DNA from: UBA4417 sp031550085
GTDB taxonomy: Bacteria; Bacteroidota; Bacteroidia; Bacteroidales; UBA4417
Direction: 5' to 3'
Assembly (NCBI GenBank): GCA_031550085.1
Contig: JAVBOY010000012.1
Span: 1 to 64,000, forward strand
DNA length: 64,000 nucleotides
Both the position numbers and the translations under genes were made by a program. Below the pieces are notes generated by a model. It was not told the origin of the DNA. It made no database searches and saw nothing but the letters and a program-made list of their open reading frames with translations. Of this stretch, positions 26,507 to 35,283 are shown one piece after another (position 1 is the stretch's first letter; each line of letters opens with the position of its first letter).

Positions 26507-27421
26507 ATGAAAGCAACTTCTATATTAGGAACCATAGGCAATACGCCTCACGTAAAAATCAATAATTTATTCGGGACAAACCACCAGGTATGGATGAAAC
26601 TGGAAAAAAACAATCCCGGATCCAGCATCAAAGACCGCATCGCGTTGTCGATGATCGAAGATGCCGAAGAAAAAGGACGTTTAGCTCCAAACACTGTTAT
26701 CATCGAACCGACCTCCGGAAACACCGGAATCGGACTGGCCTTGGTTTGTGCCGTCAAAGGCTACAAACTCATTCTGGTCATGCCCGAAAGCATGAGCGTG
26801 GAACGCCGCCGCCTGATGGCTTTGTACGGAGCCGAATTTGTGCTGACGCCCCGCGAAAAGGGCATGAAAGGCGCCATCGAAAAAGCAACGGAAATGGTTG
26901 CCAGCACGCCCAACGCCTGGATGCCACAACAATTTAATAACGAGGCTAATACATCCGTTCACCGGCACACGACGGCACAGGAAATCCTGAAAGATTTTCC
27001 CGAAGGGATCGATTATTTGATTACCGGCGTGGGAACCGGCGGGCATATTACCGGTGTGGCAGAGATCTTGAAAGCCAAATTTCCAAACATGCAGACTTAT
27101 GCCGTTGAACCCGAACTGTCACCCGTGTTGAGCGGGGGAAATCCGGGACCACACCCAATTCAGGGACTTGGGGCCGGATTTGTGCCGCCGATTTTGAATA
27201 CCCGGATTTTAGACAGCGTGATTCAGGTCAGCAAGGAAGACGCGTTTCGGTATACCCAACGTGCCGCTAAGGAAGAAGGAATTTTGGTAGGTATTTCGAC
27301 CGGGGCTGCTTTGGCGGCTGTAGCTAAAAAGCTTCCCGAGCTAAAACCGAACGCCACCATCCTGACTTTTAACTACGATACGGGAGAGCGCTATTTGTCC
27401 ATTGAGGGACTGTTTGAATAG
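26507..27421 (+). CDS. Cysteine synthase (O-acetylserine sulfhydrylase)
   Basis: 304 residues, a PLP fold-type II enzyme. The PLP lysine is Lys42 in PGSSIKDR, the substrate loop is PTSGNTGIG (68-76), and the phosphate-binding GTGTGGHITG motif is near 178. It makes cysteine from O-acetylserine and sulfide. The length lies between CysK and CysM; which one cannot be decided by eye. It forms a two-gene pathway with the serine acetyltransferase upstream, although a 366-bp modular element separates them. Confidence 0.93.
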   Translation: MKATSILGTIGNTPHVKINNLFGTNHQVWMKLEKNNPGSSIKDRIALSMIEDAEEKGRLAPNTVIIEPTSGNTGIGLALVCAVKGYKLILVMPESMSVERRRLMALYGAEFVLTPREKGMKGAIEKATEMVASTPNAWMPQQFNNEANTSVHRHTTAQEILKDFPEGIDYLITGVGTGGHITGVAEILKAKFPNMQTYAVEPELSPVLSGGNPGPHPIQGLGAGFVPPILNTRILDSVIQVSKEDAFRYTQRAAKEEGILVGISTGAALAAVAKKLPELKPNATILTFNYDTGERYLSIEGLFE

Positions 27422-27452
27422 TTCGTAAAAGCAATCAAAAGGCCAAAAAAAC

Positions 27453-27559
27453 TTCACCACAAGGACATAATGAAGTAAACTAGTAAACCAGAAAATAAGT
27501 ATAAAATCGAGGCATTATCTTTTGTGCTCTTTATATGCACCTTGTGTCTTTGTGGTGAA
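27453..27559. repeat. Inverted TTCACCACAAGGACA / TGTCTTTGTGGTGAA repeat
   Basis: The left arm starts TTCACCACAAGGACA at 27453. The right arm (about 27541-27559) is its near complement, CTTGTGTCTTTGTGGTGAA. It lies between convergent genes and may form a long hairpin ending both transcripts. Confidence 0.6.
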
Positions 27560-27592
27560 AAAACTCTTTTGTAAAAAGTCCTGTTTGGGTGC

Positions 27593-28744
27593 TTATTCCG
27601 GAATTTTCCGGGCGCCATCGCCGATGATCACCTCATAAATTTGAGGCGCGACCCCGAATTTTGCCGGATACTGTTTTTTTACCTCCTGAATAAAGTTATC
27701 GTACCGGTTTTCTTTGACCAGGTTGAGGGTGCAGCCGCCAAAGCCGCCTCCCATCACGCGCGCTCCTGAAACACCGCAAGCTTTGGCTAAATCGATCAAG
27801 TAATCCAATTCGTCACAACTTACTTCGTACAGTTTACTCAAACCCTGGTGCGTTTCGTACATGTTTCTTCCTACGGTTTCAAAATCGTCCCGTTTCAGCG
27901 CTTCGCAAACATGCAGCAAACGCTGGATCTCTCCGATCACATAATCGGCTCTCCGGAAATCTTCGTCCGTAAGATCCGGTTTTATTTCGAGAAGCATCTC
28001 TGCGCTTGCATCGCGTAGAAATTCAACTTCGGGATGGCGTTTCCGGATGGCGGCCACAACCCGTTCGCACGACTCGCGGCGACGGTTGTAAGGCGAACCG
28101 GTCAATTCGTGCTTTACCACCGAATCCACCAAAACCAGTTTGTATCCGGCGGGATGGAAAGGAATGTATTCGTATTCCAGCGAACGGCAATCCAAACACA
28201 TCAAATAACCGGCTTTGCCGAAAATGGAGGCGAACTGATCCATAATGCCGCATTTTACGCCCACGTAATGATGTTCGGTTGCCTGGCCGATTTTGGCCAG
28301 TTCCAATTTATCCATCTCCAGTCCGAACAAATCGTTCAAGGCAAAGGCATACACGCTTTCCAGGGCCGCCGATGACGAAAGCCCTGCTCCAAGCGGAATA
28401 TTTCCCGTTACATAAGAATTAAAGCCCGGAATTGTCTTTCCTCGTTTTTGCAATTCGCGAACCACGCCGAAAATATATTTGGCCCATACGGGCGAAGGCA
28501 GATCGGCTTCATTCCTGCCGAATTGGCAGTGTTCGTCAAAATCTTTCGAGAAAACGGAAATTTGATCCGTTCCGTTGGGCGCAATGGCGATGGCAATTCC
28601 TTTGTCGATAGAGCCGGGCAATACAAAACCGCCATTGTAATCGGTATGTTCGCCGATCAGGTTGATGCGTCCCGGTGCGAAGTAAAAGGATATTTCACCG
28701 GATGAAGTTCCGAAACGTTCCATCCATTGATTTTGGAAGTTCAT
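27593..28744 (-). CDS. galK: Galactokinase
   Basis: 383 residues, GHMP kinase family. Motif 1 is GRINLIGEHTDYNGGF (26-40, the sugar-binding galactokinase signature), motif 2 is GAGLSSSAALE (about 118-128, ATP phosphate loop), and motif 3 is GARVMGGGFGGC (about 330-341). It phosphorylates galactose at C1 in the cytosol (Leloir pathway). No galT, galE or transporter is nearby, so its regulation is not clear from context. The yqgE stop lies about 48 bases upstream on the same strand, so the two may be cotranscribed. Confidence 0.95.
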   Translation of the reverse strand: MNFQNQWMERFGTSSGEISFYFAPGRINLIGEHTDYNGGFVLPGSIDKGIAIAIAPNGTDQISVFSKDFDEHCQFGRNEADLPSPVWAKYIFGVVRELQKRGKTIPGFNSYVTGNIPLGAGLSSSAALESVYAFALNDLFGLEMDKLELAKIGQATEHHYVGVKCGIMDQFASIFGKAGYLMCLDCRSLEYEYIPFHPAGYKLVLVDSVVKHELTGSPYNRRRESCERVVAAIRKRHPEVEFLRDASAEMLLEIKPDLTDEDFRRADYVIGEIQRLLHVCEALKRDDFETVGRNMYETHQGLSKLYEVSCDELDYLIDLAKACGVSGARVMGGGFGGCTLNLVKENRYDNFIQEVKKQYPAKFGVAPQIYEVIIGDGARKIPE

Positions 28745-28792
28745 TTGAAAGATTAAAAATTTAAAGTAAAATATTCAGTGGATTGCGTTTTT

Positions 28793-29353
28793 TTAATTGA
28801 ATTCCGGATTGGTTGGGAAATTGATCCAGAGCGAATAGTTACTGCCCAGAGTTTTTAAAATGTTTTTCCACAAATCTTTGGGCGGGTCGTAAAAAAAGCC
28901 TTTCACAGGCAGGTCTACCACCAGCCACGATTTCTGTTCCATTTCATCGTCGAGTTGGTTTGGCTGCCAGCCTGCATAGCCTACAAAGAAACGGATTTCG
29001 TCTTTGGTAATGGCGTTGGTTGCCATTAATTCCTTGATTTGTTGCGGATTTCCACCCCAGTAAAGGCCATCCCGTATTTCCAGGCTGCCTTCGATTTCAG
29101 GACCGCGCGTATGGATGAAAAAAATCGTGTCCATGTTTAGCGGCCCGCCGATAAATACTTCGGCTTCAAATCCGAAAAAATCTTCCGAAATTTGATTCAG
29201 TTTCATTCCCGTTGATTTGTTGATGATGATTCCGAATGTTCCGTCGTCGCCGTGCTCGGCCAACAACACCACCGCCCGGCTGAAAAAACGGTCTTCGAGC
29301 AAAGGACGGCTGAGCAGCAAACGTCCCGAAGCAGGTGATGTTACGGCAGTCAT
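28793..29353 (-). CDS. YqgE/AlgH family protein
   Basis: 186 residues, of family length. Characteristic segments are GRLLLSRPLLEDRFFSRAV at 10-28, GIIINKSTG at about 40-48, FIGGPL at about 68-73 and RFFVGYAGWQPNQLDDE at about 120-136. The fold is known, but the biochemical role is unresolved. It has a strong promoter match and is transcribed divergently from murL. Confidence 0.9.
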   Translation of the reverse strand: MTAVTSPASGRLLLSRPLLEDRFFSRAVVLLAEHGDDGTFGIIINKSTGMKLNQISEDFFGFEAEVFIGGPLNMDTIFFIHTRGPEIEGSLEIRDGLYWGGNPQQIKELMATNAITKDEIRFFVGYAGWQPNQLDDEMEQKSWLVVDLPVKGFFYDPPKDLWKNILKTLGSNYSLWINFPTNPEFN

Positions 29354-29378
29354 CTTTTTTTTAGAGTTGAATGATTGA

Positions 29379-29409
29379 CAAATTTATATAAATCTGCTTT
29401 AACAACAAA
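29379..29409 (-). promoter_or_regulatory. Promoter for yqgE(-galK)
   Basis: On the minus strand TTTG (29406-29409), a 19-base spacer and TAAATTTG (29379-29386) fit the Bacteroidota -33/-7 consensus. The start codon is about 26 bases further on. Confidence 0.65.
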
Positions 29410-29430
29410 CACCAGTAATACAAAAAGTGT

Positions 29431-29461
29431 TTTGCAATTCGTTGTGGAAATTGTAAATTTG
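29431..29461 (+). promoter_or_regulatory. Promoter for murL-murD2
   Basis: TTTG (29431-29434), a 19-base spacer and TAAATTTG (29454-29461) fit the consensus exactly. The murL start follows 33 bases later. It lies back to back with the yqgE promoter. Confidence 0.7.
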
Positions 29462-29494
29462 ACCCTCTTTTTCTAAAAAAATCGTTTTTCTACA

Positions 29495-30886
29495 ATGGCC
29501 GCTTCACCTGACAACCAAGCCAAGTTTGAGCAATATCGGAGAAAGTACCCGTTTTTTGCCTTTGAAGGATTCGAAACGGCCGTCGATCCCGGTTTTTTAA
29601 AAGTAACCTATCATTTTAATTTATCCGGCCGCTATGAATTCCGGCCTGTATTTTCACTTCCTTACCGTCCGTTTTTCGGAGAAAAATTTACTCCGGCATT
29701 TGTACAATCCGCTCCGGTGCAGTCGTTGCTCTTCCATATCGGAATGGTGGAACTGATCAGCTATTGGAAAGCCGCTTGCCCGCCTAAAGTACTGATTAAG
29801 CCCTATTCGTTGAATGCAGAACAGGTTGCTTTTTTTAAGAAATTGTATTTTAACGGATTGGGCGAGTTTTTTTATACCAACGGAATCGAATGTACCGAAT
29901 CCGGTTTTATGGAAATCGAAAGCAGGGGAACAGCTGTTGCACCTTTTGCCGCCGGTCTCCATGACAAAGTAATTGTTCCCATCGGCGGTGGAAAAGATTC
30001 GGTGGTCTCGTTGGAGTTGCTGAAACCGCATGTTGAAGTCAAACCTTTTATTTTGAATCCGCGCGGCGCAAGCTTGCAAACTGTTGAAACGGCGCATTTT
30101 GACCGGAACCAAATCATCGAAATCAACCGGACGATCGATCCCCAGTTGCTGGAATTGAATGCGGAAGGATTCTTGAACGGGCACACGCCCTTTTCGGCCT
30201 TGCTGGCGATGTATTGCCTGCTGGTTTCCTATTTCTCCGGGTTTAAGCACATGGCCCTTTCCAACGAATCCAGCGCCAACGAAACCACGATCCAGGATTC
30301 ACATGTCAACCACCAGTATTCCAAATCCTGGGAATTTGAAAACGATTTCCGGAATTATGCAAGCCGGTATATTTCAGAGGATTTCAATTATTTCAGCTTT
30401 TTGCGCCCGCTCAATGAATTGCAAATTGCAAAGCTGTTTTCGGAGCAGGTGTTGTACTATCCCGTCTTTAAAAGCTGCAATGCCGGCAGTAAAACCGACG
30501 TTTGGTGCGGAAATTGCCCGAAATGTTTGTTTGCCTGGATCATCTTGTGCCCGTTTATTCCCTTGGACGAATTAATCCAGATTTTTGGAAAAAACCTGTT
30601 TGAAGATGCCGGTTTGTTGACGTATTTCAAGCAATTGACGGGGATCGACGATGTGAAGCCTTTTGAATGCGTGGGTACGGTTGACGAAGTGAATGCCGCC
30701 CTGCACTTATACATGAGGCAGCACCCCAAGCAACGCTTCCCGCTCCTGCTCCAATATTACAGCAATTCTGCAAAATACCAATCGCTGAGCGATAAGCAGA
30801 TCAAAGGATTACTACAGCATATCAACACGCAACATTTTTTGAACGACGATTTTTTTAAAATTCTAAAAGAAAAAATCCATGCATAA
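29495..30886 (+). CDS. murL: MurL-like UDP-MurNAc-L-Ala-L-Glu epimerase
   Basis: 463 residues. An ATP-pyrophosphatase-like PP-loop, VPIGGGKDSVVS, lies at about 161-172. A Cys-rich site, WCGNCPKCLFAW, is near 337-348. These features match the MurL family described in Xanthomonas, where MurL epimerises the terminal L-Glu of UDP-MurNAc-L-Ala-L-Glu to D-Glu with ATP. The next gene overlaps by 8 bases and is a divergent MurD ligase, the known partner. The pairing is the main evidence. A D-glutamate route without glutamate racemase is implied. Start at 29495 suits the promoter spacing. Confidence 0.8.
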   Translation: MAASPDNQAKFEQYRRKYPFFAFEGFETAVDPGFLKVTYHFNLSGRYEFRPVFSLPYRPFFGEKFTPAFVQSAPVQSLLFHIGMVELISYWKAACPPKVLIKPYSLNAEQVAFFKKLYFNGLGEFFYTNGIECTESGFMEIESRGTAVAPFAAGLHDKVIVPIGGGKDSVVSLELLKPHVEVKPFILNPRGASLQTVETAHFDRNQIIEINRTIDPQLLELNAEGFLNGHTPFSALLAMYCLLVSYFSGFKHMALSNESSANETTIQDSHVNHQYSKSWEFENDFRNYASRYISEDFNYFSFLRPLNELQIAKLFSEQVLYYPVFKSCNAGSKTDVWCGNCPKCLFAWIILCPFIPLDELIQIFGKNLFEDAGLLTYFKQLTGIDDVKPFECVGTVDEVNAALHLYMRQHPKQRFPLLLQYYSNSAKYQSLSDKQIKGLLQHINTQHFLNDDFFKILKEKIHA

Positions 30887-32270
30887 ATTAATCACCGACC
30901 TGTTTTCGGATAAAAAAGTATTGATTTTGGGCTACGGACGCGAAGGACGGGCTACCTACAGTTTGCTGCGCCGCAATTTACCGGAACAAAAACTGTTTTT
31001 GGCCGATCAAAATGAAAATTTAGCAACGGATCCGGCCTTAGCTGGTGATCCGGATTTGGAATTGATTTTAGGGGAAAACTACTTGAAACGCTGTAACGAA
31101 TTTGATTATATTGTCAAATCTCCGGGCATTGCGGCTGTTACCTTACCGGCAAATCTGGATACCTCAAAACTGACATCGCAAACCCAGCTTTTTTTACAGC
31201 AATACCGAAATCAGGTGATCGGTGTTACCGGAACCAAAGGCAAAAGTACTACATCCAGCCTGATATACCACATCCTGAGATCGGCCGGAAAAGATACGGT
31301 TTTAGTAGGAAATATCGGGATCCCTCCCTTTGAGAAAATCGACGCTATTTCGGAACACACCCACATTGTCATGGAACTTTCGTCGCACCAGTTGGAGCAT
31401 GTAACCGTGTCGCCGCATATCGCCATTATCCTTAATATTTTCCAGGAGCATTTGGATCATTACCATTCGTATGCCGATTACCAGAAAGCCAAACTGAAAA
31501 ACACGCTTTTCCAGGACTCCAAGGATTATTTTATTTATTGCAATGAAAACCAAACGCTGGCTGATTTTGCCAAAGTAAAAGCCGTTAAGAAATACACGCA
31601 AAAATTTTTGCCTTTCCAAATCGATTATTTCCAAGGCCAGGGGATTCATTTGCTGGGTTCCCGGATATTTTTGCAATTAACCAAAAACCAGGAATTAATT
31701 TGCGATTTTTCGGCAGGAAATCCCTTGCTGGGAGAGCACAATGTGTTGAATATCATGGCGGCTGCGGCTGCGTGCCGTTTGTCGGGATTAGCGGCTCCAG
31801 AAATATCGCAAGGCTTGACTACTTTCAAAGGACTGTCGCACCGGCTGGAGTTTGTAGCGGAGAAGAATGGCGTTCGTTATTACAACGACAGTATTTCTAC
31901 CATTCCGCAGGCAACCATCGCGGCGGTAAAAGCGTTACAGAAGGTCGGAACGCTTATTTTGGGCGGTTTTGACCGGGGGATTGACTATTCGGATTTGGTT
32001 TCATTTCTGGGCGAAAATTCCATTCCGAATCTCATTTTTGTGGGAGAAGCCGGAAAACGCCTGATGAAAAATCTGGAAACCGCTTCCATCGAACGAACGA
32101 ACTGGTATTTTGCCGAAGATTACCGGCAAGTGGTCGATTATGCTGCCGGGCAAACGCCTAAAGGCAGCGTTTGTTTGCTTTCGCCCGCAGCAGCCAGTTT
32201 CGACCAGTTCAAGAACTTTGAAGAGCGGGGCCGGTATTTTAAAGAATTGGTAAATGCTTTGCCGGAATAA
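30879..32270 (+). CDS. murD2: MurD2-like UDP-MurNAc-L-Ala L-glutamate ligase
   Basis: 463 residues, Mur ligase family. An N-terminal Rossmann-like domain (LILGYGREGRATYSLLRR) binds the nucleotide sugar. The central ATPase has GVTGTKGKSTTSS at about 114-126, where ordinary MurD usually has GTNGKST. It also has MELSSHQLE, where MurD usually has SSFQL, and the C-terminal domain has LGGFDRGIDYSDL. The changes and the overlap with murL indicate MurD2, which adds L-Glu rather than D-Glu. Whether a standard murD also exists lies outside the window. Confidence 0.8.
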   Translation: MHKLITDLFSDKKVLILGYGREGRATYSLLRRNLPEQKLFLADQNENLATDPALAGDPDLELILGENYLKRCNEFDYIVKSPGIAAVTLPANLDTSKLTSQTQLFLQQYRNQVIGVTGTKGKSTTSSLIYHILRSAGKDTVLVGNIGIPPFEKIDAISEHTHIVMELSSHQLEHVTVSPHIAIILNIFQEHLDHYHSYADYQKAKLKNTLFQDSKDYFIYCNENQTLADFAKVKAVKKYTQKFLPFQIDYFQGQGIHLLGSRIFLQLTKNQELICDFSAGNPLLGEHNVLNIMAAAAACRLSGLAAPEISQGLTTFKGLSHRLEFVAEKNGVRYYNDSISTIPQATIAAVKALQKVGTLILGGFDRGIDYSDLVSFLGENSIPNLIFVGEAGKRLMKNLETASIERTNWYFAEDYRQVVDYAAGQTPKGSVCLLSPAAASFDQFKNFEERGRYFKELVNALPE

Positions 32271-32301
32271 AAAAATCCCGTAATCAAGTAAGCTACGGGA
32301 T
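32271..32301 (-). terminator. Intrinsic terminator between convergent genes
   Basis: The stem ATCCCGTA (32275-32282) pairs with TACGGGAT (32294-32301). On the minus strand it is followed by seven T, which suits the leftward deoxyhypusine-synthase-like gene. It may also slow the murL-murD2 transcript. Confidence 0.7.
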
Positions 32302-32323
32302 CAATAATTTCAAATAAAATCCG

Positions 32324-33298
32324 TTACCAGCCTAAAACCCAGGCAAAAACCAGCGGAGCCACAATGGTAGCATCACTTTCCACAACAAACTTGGGTGTAT
32401 GGATATCGAGTTTGCCCCAGGTAATTTTTTCGTTTGGGATAGCGCCTGAGTAGGAGCCGTAGGAAGTGGTGGAATCGGAAATTTGACAGAAATATGACCA
32501 GAACGGCACGTCATGCCATTCCAAATCCTGATACATCATCGGAACCACGCAAATGGGGAAATCGCCTGCAATACCGCCGCCGATCTGGAAAAATCCGATG
32601 CCTTTGCCCTGCGAATTTTTGCGGTACCAATCCGAAAGGAAAATCATGTATTCGATTCCGCTTTTCATCGTGGAGGGCTTCAATTCACCTTTGATGCAGT
32701 AAGAGGCAAAAATATTGCCCATGGTGCTGTCTTCCCAGCCCGGAACCACAATCGGCAAATTCTTTTCGGCGGCTGCAATCATCCACGAATGTTTTGGGTC
32801 GATTTCGTAATCCTTTTCCATCACCTTGCTGAGCAATAGTTTGTACATGTATTCGTGCGGGAAATAACGCTCGCCGGCAACTTGTGCGTCTTTCCAGATT
32901 TTTTCGATATGGTGTTGTATTTTGCGGAATGCTTCTTCTTCGGGAATGCAAGTGTCGGTAACACGGTTCAAGCCTTTTTCCAGCAGTTCATATTCCTCCT
33001 GGGGCGTTAAATCGCGGTAATGCGGAACCCGTTTGTAATGCGAATGCGCCACCAAATTCATGATGTCTTCTTCCAGGTTGGCTCCCGTACACGAAATGAT
33101 ATGAATTTTGTCCTGACGGATCATTTCGGCTAACGAAATTCCCAATTCGGCAGTGCTCATGGCTCCGGCAAGGGTAACCATCATTTTTCCGTTTTCGAGC
33201 AGGTGGGTTTCGTAAGCTTTGGCGGCATCTACCAAGGTCGCCGAATTAAAATGACGGTAGTGATGTTCAATAAATTGTGAAATAGGGCCTTTATTCAT
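32324..33298 (-). CDS. Deoxyhypusine synthase family protein
   Basis: 324 residues from the preferred start (MNKGPISQF at 33298; the frame is open 17 codons further without family similarity). The NAD-binding fold is recognisable in TLAGAMSTAELG, ISCTGANLEEDIMNL and GGGIAGDFPICVVPM. The lysine that forms the enzyme-imine is expected in EKITWGKLD near the C-terminus and is present. In eukaryotes and archaea the family modifies eIF5A. Bacteria lack that target, and bacterial homologues are thought to work on polyamines such as homospermidine; the reaction here is open. Confidence 0.85.
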   Translation of the reverse strand: MNKGPISQFIEHHYRHFNSATLVDAAKAYETHLLENGKMMVTLAGAMSTAELGISLAEMIRQDKIHIISCTGANLEEDIMNLVAHSHYKRVPHYRDLTPQEEYELLEKGLNRVTDTCIPEEEAFRKIQHHIEKIWKDAQVAGERYFPHEYMYKLLLSKVMEKDYEIDPKHSWMIAAAEKNLPIVVPGWEDSTMGNIFASYCIKGELKPSTMKSGIEYMIFLSDWYRKNSQGKGIGFFQIGGGIAGDFPICVVPMMYQDLEWHDVPFWSYFCQISDSTTSYGSYSGAIPNEKITWGKLDIHTPKFVVESDATIVAPLVFAWVLGW

Positions 33299-33318
33299 AA
33301 TACTAAAAAATTGATTTG

Positions 33319-33326
33319 CAAAGGTA
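33319..33326 (-). promoter_or_regulatory. -7 box ahead of the deoxyhypusine-synthase-like gene
   Basis: TACCTTTG on the minus strand, 20 bases before the start at 33298, matches TAnnTTTG. The nearest TTTG upstream (33351-33354) is 24 bases away, a little far. It suggests transcription separate from the upstream MazG-like gene. Confidence 0.45.
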
Positions 33327-33370
33327 GGAAGATATTTGCTTGATTTCAAGCAAAAGGCGGAATGCGCCTG

Positions 33371-33697
33371 TTAGCGCAGCTTTGGGTTTTCTTTGTGCCG
33401 CGTCGCGTCGCGGCTTGTCTTTTTTTGGATGTTTTTCTGAATGGCTTCGGTCAGATCCACATTCGTTTGGTTAGCCAGACAGGCTAACACCCAAAGCACA
33501 TCCGCCAATTCGTCGGCCAGATCCTTTTCCTTGTCCGATTCTTTTTCCGATTGTTCGCCGTAGCGCCGGGCCATGATACGTGCCACTTCCCCCACTTCTT
33601 CCATCAGGATGGCCGTGTTGGTAAGTTCATTGAAATAACGTACGCCTGTGGTTTTAATCCATTGATCCACGTTGGCTTGAAGTTCCTGCAACGTCAT
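33371..33697 (-). CDS. MazG-like nucleotide pyrophosphohydrolase
   Basis: 108 residues, all-alpha NTP pyrophosphatase. The metal motif is split between EEVGEVAR (about 33-40) and DELADVLWVL (about 62-71). The single-domain size is like RS21-C6/dCTPase-type house-cleaning enzymes that hydrolyse non-canonical dNTPs. It lies 12 bases downstream of the response regulator on the same strand. The C-terminus is basic and probably disordered. The exact nucleotide is not predictable. Confidence 0.85.
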   Translation of the reverse strand: MTLQELQANVDQWIKTTGVRYFNELTNTAILMEEVGEVARIMARRYGEQSEKESDKEKDLADELADVLWVLACLANQTNVDLTEAIQKNIQKKTSRDATRHKENPKLR

Positions 33698-33709
33698 GCG
33701 AAAAACGGA

Positions 33710-34429
33710 TTAGGATTTTTCAACCGACAATTTAAAGCCCGATCCGTGAACATTGACAATGGCCACGGTGGGATCGTCTTTCAGGTATTTGCGGAGCTTG
33801 GTAATAAACACATCCATGCTGCGCCCCATAAAATAATCGTCGTCGCCCCAAACGGTGGTCAACGCTTTTTCACGGGTTACCAGATTATTCATATTCAGGC
33901 ATAAAACTTTTAAAAGTCCGGATTCTTTGGGTGTGAGCGTTTGCTTGATCGAACCCAGGTGCAATTCCTGGTTTTCGACATCGAAGAAATACAACCCGAT
34001 TTGGAACGACTTGATATTGCCGTTGGTCTCAAGGTTTCCATTGCTGTTGCAGCGGCGCAAAATAGCATCGATGCGGAGGGCCAGTTCTTCACTGCTGAAA
34101 GGTTTGGCGATGTAATCGTCAGCTCCCGATTTGAAACCGGCAATGCGGTTGTCCATTTGTCCCAAAGCCGTTAGGAAAACGATGGGCAGCCGTTTATTCT
34201 CCGCACGGATTTCCTGTGCCAACGTAAAACCGTCTTTTAGCGGAAGCATGACATCCAGAATCGCCAAATCCACTTCTTCGTTTTTGTAAATTTGCAATCC
34301 TTGCTCGCCATCCAAGGCGTGCACCACTGAATAATTCAGTAATTCCAGATAATCAACCAATATAGACCCCAGATTGAGGTCGTCTTCCACCAATAAAATC
34401 TTTGTTTTTTTTGCCTGCGAAGTTTCCAT
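33710..34429 (-). CDS. OmpR-family response regulator
   Basis: 239 residues. The receiver domain (10-125) has acidic residues Glu15/Asp16, phosphoacceptor Asp59, Thr87 and Lys109. A winged-helix DNA-binding domain follows at about 140-235. Overall it resembles RprY-type regulators of Bacteroidota. No histidine kinase is beside it, so it is an orphan here. It is the first gene of a likely pair with the MazG-like gene. Targets are unknown. Confidence 0.9.
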   Translation of the reverse strand: METSQAKKTKILLVEDDLNLGSILVDYLELLNYSVVHALDGEQGLQIYKNEEVDLAILDVMLPLKDGFTLAQEIRAENKRLPIVFLTALGQMDNRIAGFKSGADDYIAKPFSSEELALRIDAILRRCNSNGNLETNGNIKSFQIGLYFFDVENQELHLGSIKQTLTPKESGLLKVLCLNMNNLVTREKALTTVWGDDDYFMGRSMDVFITKLRKYLKDDPTVAIVNVHGSGFKLSVEKS

Positions 34430-34560
34430 TCGTTTTATTTTTTACAAAACTAAAAAATAATCTGGTTCCGGGAATGCCACTTAAAATTGAAAATTTCAAA
34501 AAAAAGCGAAAAACAAGGGCGTTTTTCGCTTTTCCAATCTTTTAAAGAAATCAAAGGTTG

Positions 34561-35283
34561 TTAAACGACCATTTCCCGCATCAGGAAACTGAGATCATCG
34601 CGGGTTTCCAGTTCGTAAGCCGGAGCATGGTATTGGAACACGCGCATGGGTCTGTTGCCCAGCAATTTGATACTCTCTCCTTCAACAGCCAGCGCACAAC
34701 CTTCGCGCAATCCTACCACATAAGTTTTGCGGTTGAGTTCTAAAAATTCCAGGATACGATCTTCGCGGGTTTCGCCGCCGTGTCCGTCGGGATGTGCATC
34801 CAGATAATGCGGGTTGATTTGGAATGGAATCAGATTCAGCGTTTCGAAACTTGCCGGTTCGATAACGGGCATGTCGTTGGTTGTGCGCAGGGTGGGGCAG
34901 GCGATGTTGCTCCCGGCGCTCCAGCCCATAAAGGGCAAACCGTTCAAAACACGGTTGCGGATAGGTTGCATGACCTTTTGCTCATGCAGGCATTGCACCA
35001 AACGGAAGGTGTTTCCGCCGCCAACTACAATGCAAGCCGCATTTTCTACCGCTTCCACCGGGTTTGGTGCATGGTGGATGCTTTCAATCTGACATCCGAA
35101 TTCGGCAAAAACATTCGAAACCCTTTCGGTATAGTTGTTCCACGAAATCGTAACCCCTGCATATGGGATAAACAAGCATTTTTTTATACCATATTGCTCC
35201 AAAAAACTCTTGATTAACGGGCGTGGCCATCCCAAATACTCTTCGCCGGCATTGGTTGAATTGCTTAATAATAGTAAGTTCAT
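34561..35283 (-). CDS. pepE: Dipeptidase E (peptidase S51)
   Basis: 240 residues. The nucleophile elbow is GWSAGSN, with Ser122. The GGGNTFRL segment (88-95) and INPHYLDAHPDG carry the other expected active-site residues. This cytosolic serine peptidase cleaves Asp-Xaa dipeptides. The start at 35283 is preceded by CAATTTTC/CACTTTC words of the modular leader type. It stands alone on its transcript. Confidence 0.92.
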   Translation of the reverse strand: MNLLLLSNSTNAGEEYLGWPRPLIKSFLEQYGIKKCLFIPYAGVTISWNNYTERVSNVFAEFGCQIESIHHAPNPVEAVENAACIVVGGGNTFRLVQCLHEQKVMQPIRNRVLNGLPFMGWSAGSNIACPTLRTTNDMPVIEPASFETLNLIPFQINPHYLDAHPDGHGGETREDRILEFLELNRKTYVVGLREGCALAVEGESIKLLGNRPMRVFQYHAPAYELETRDDLSFLMREMVV

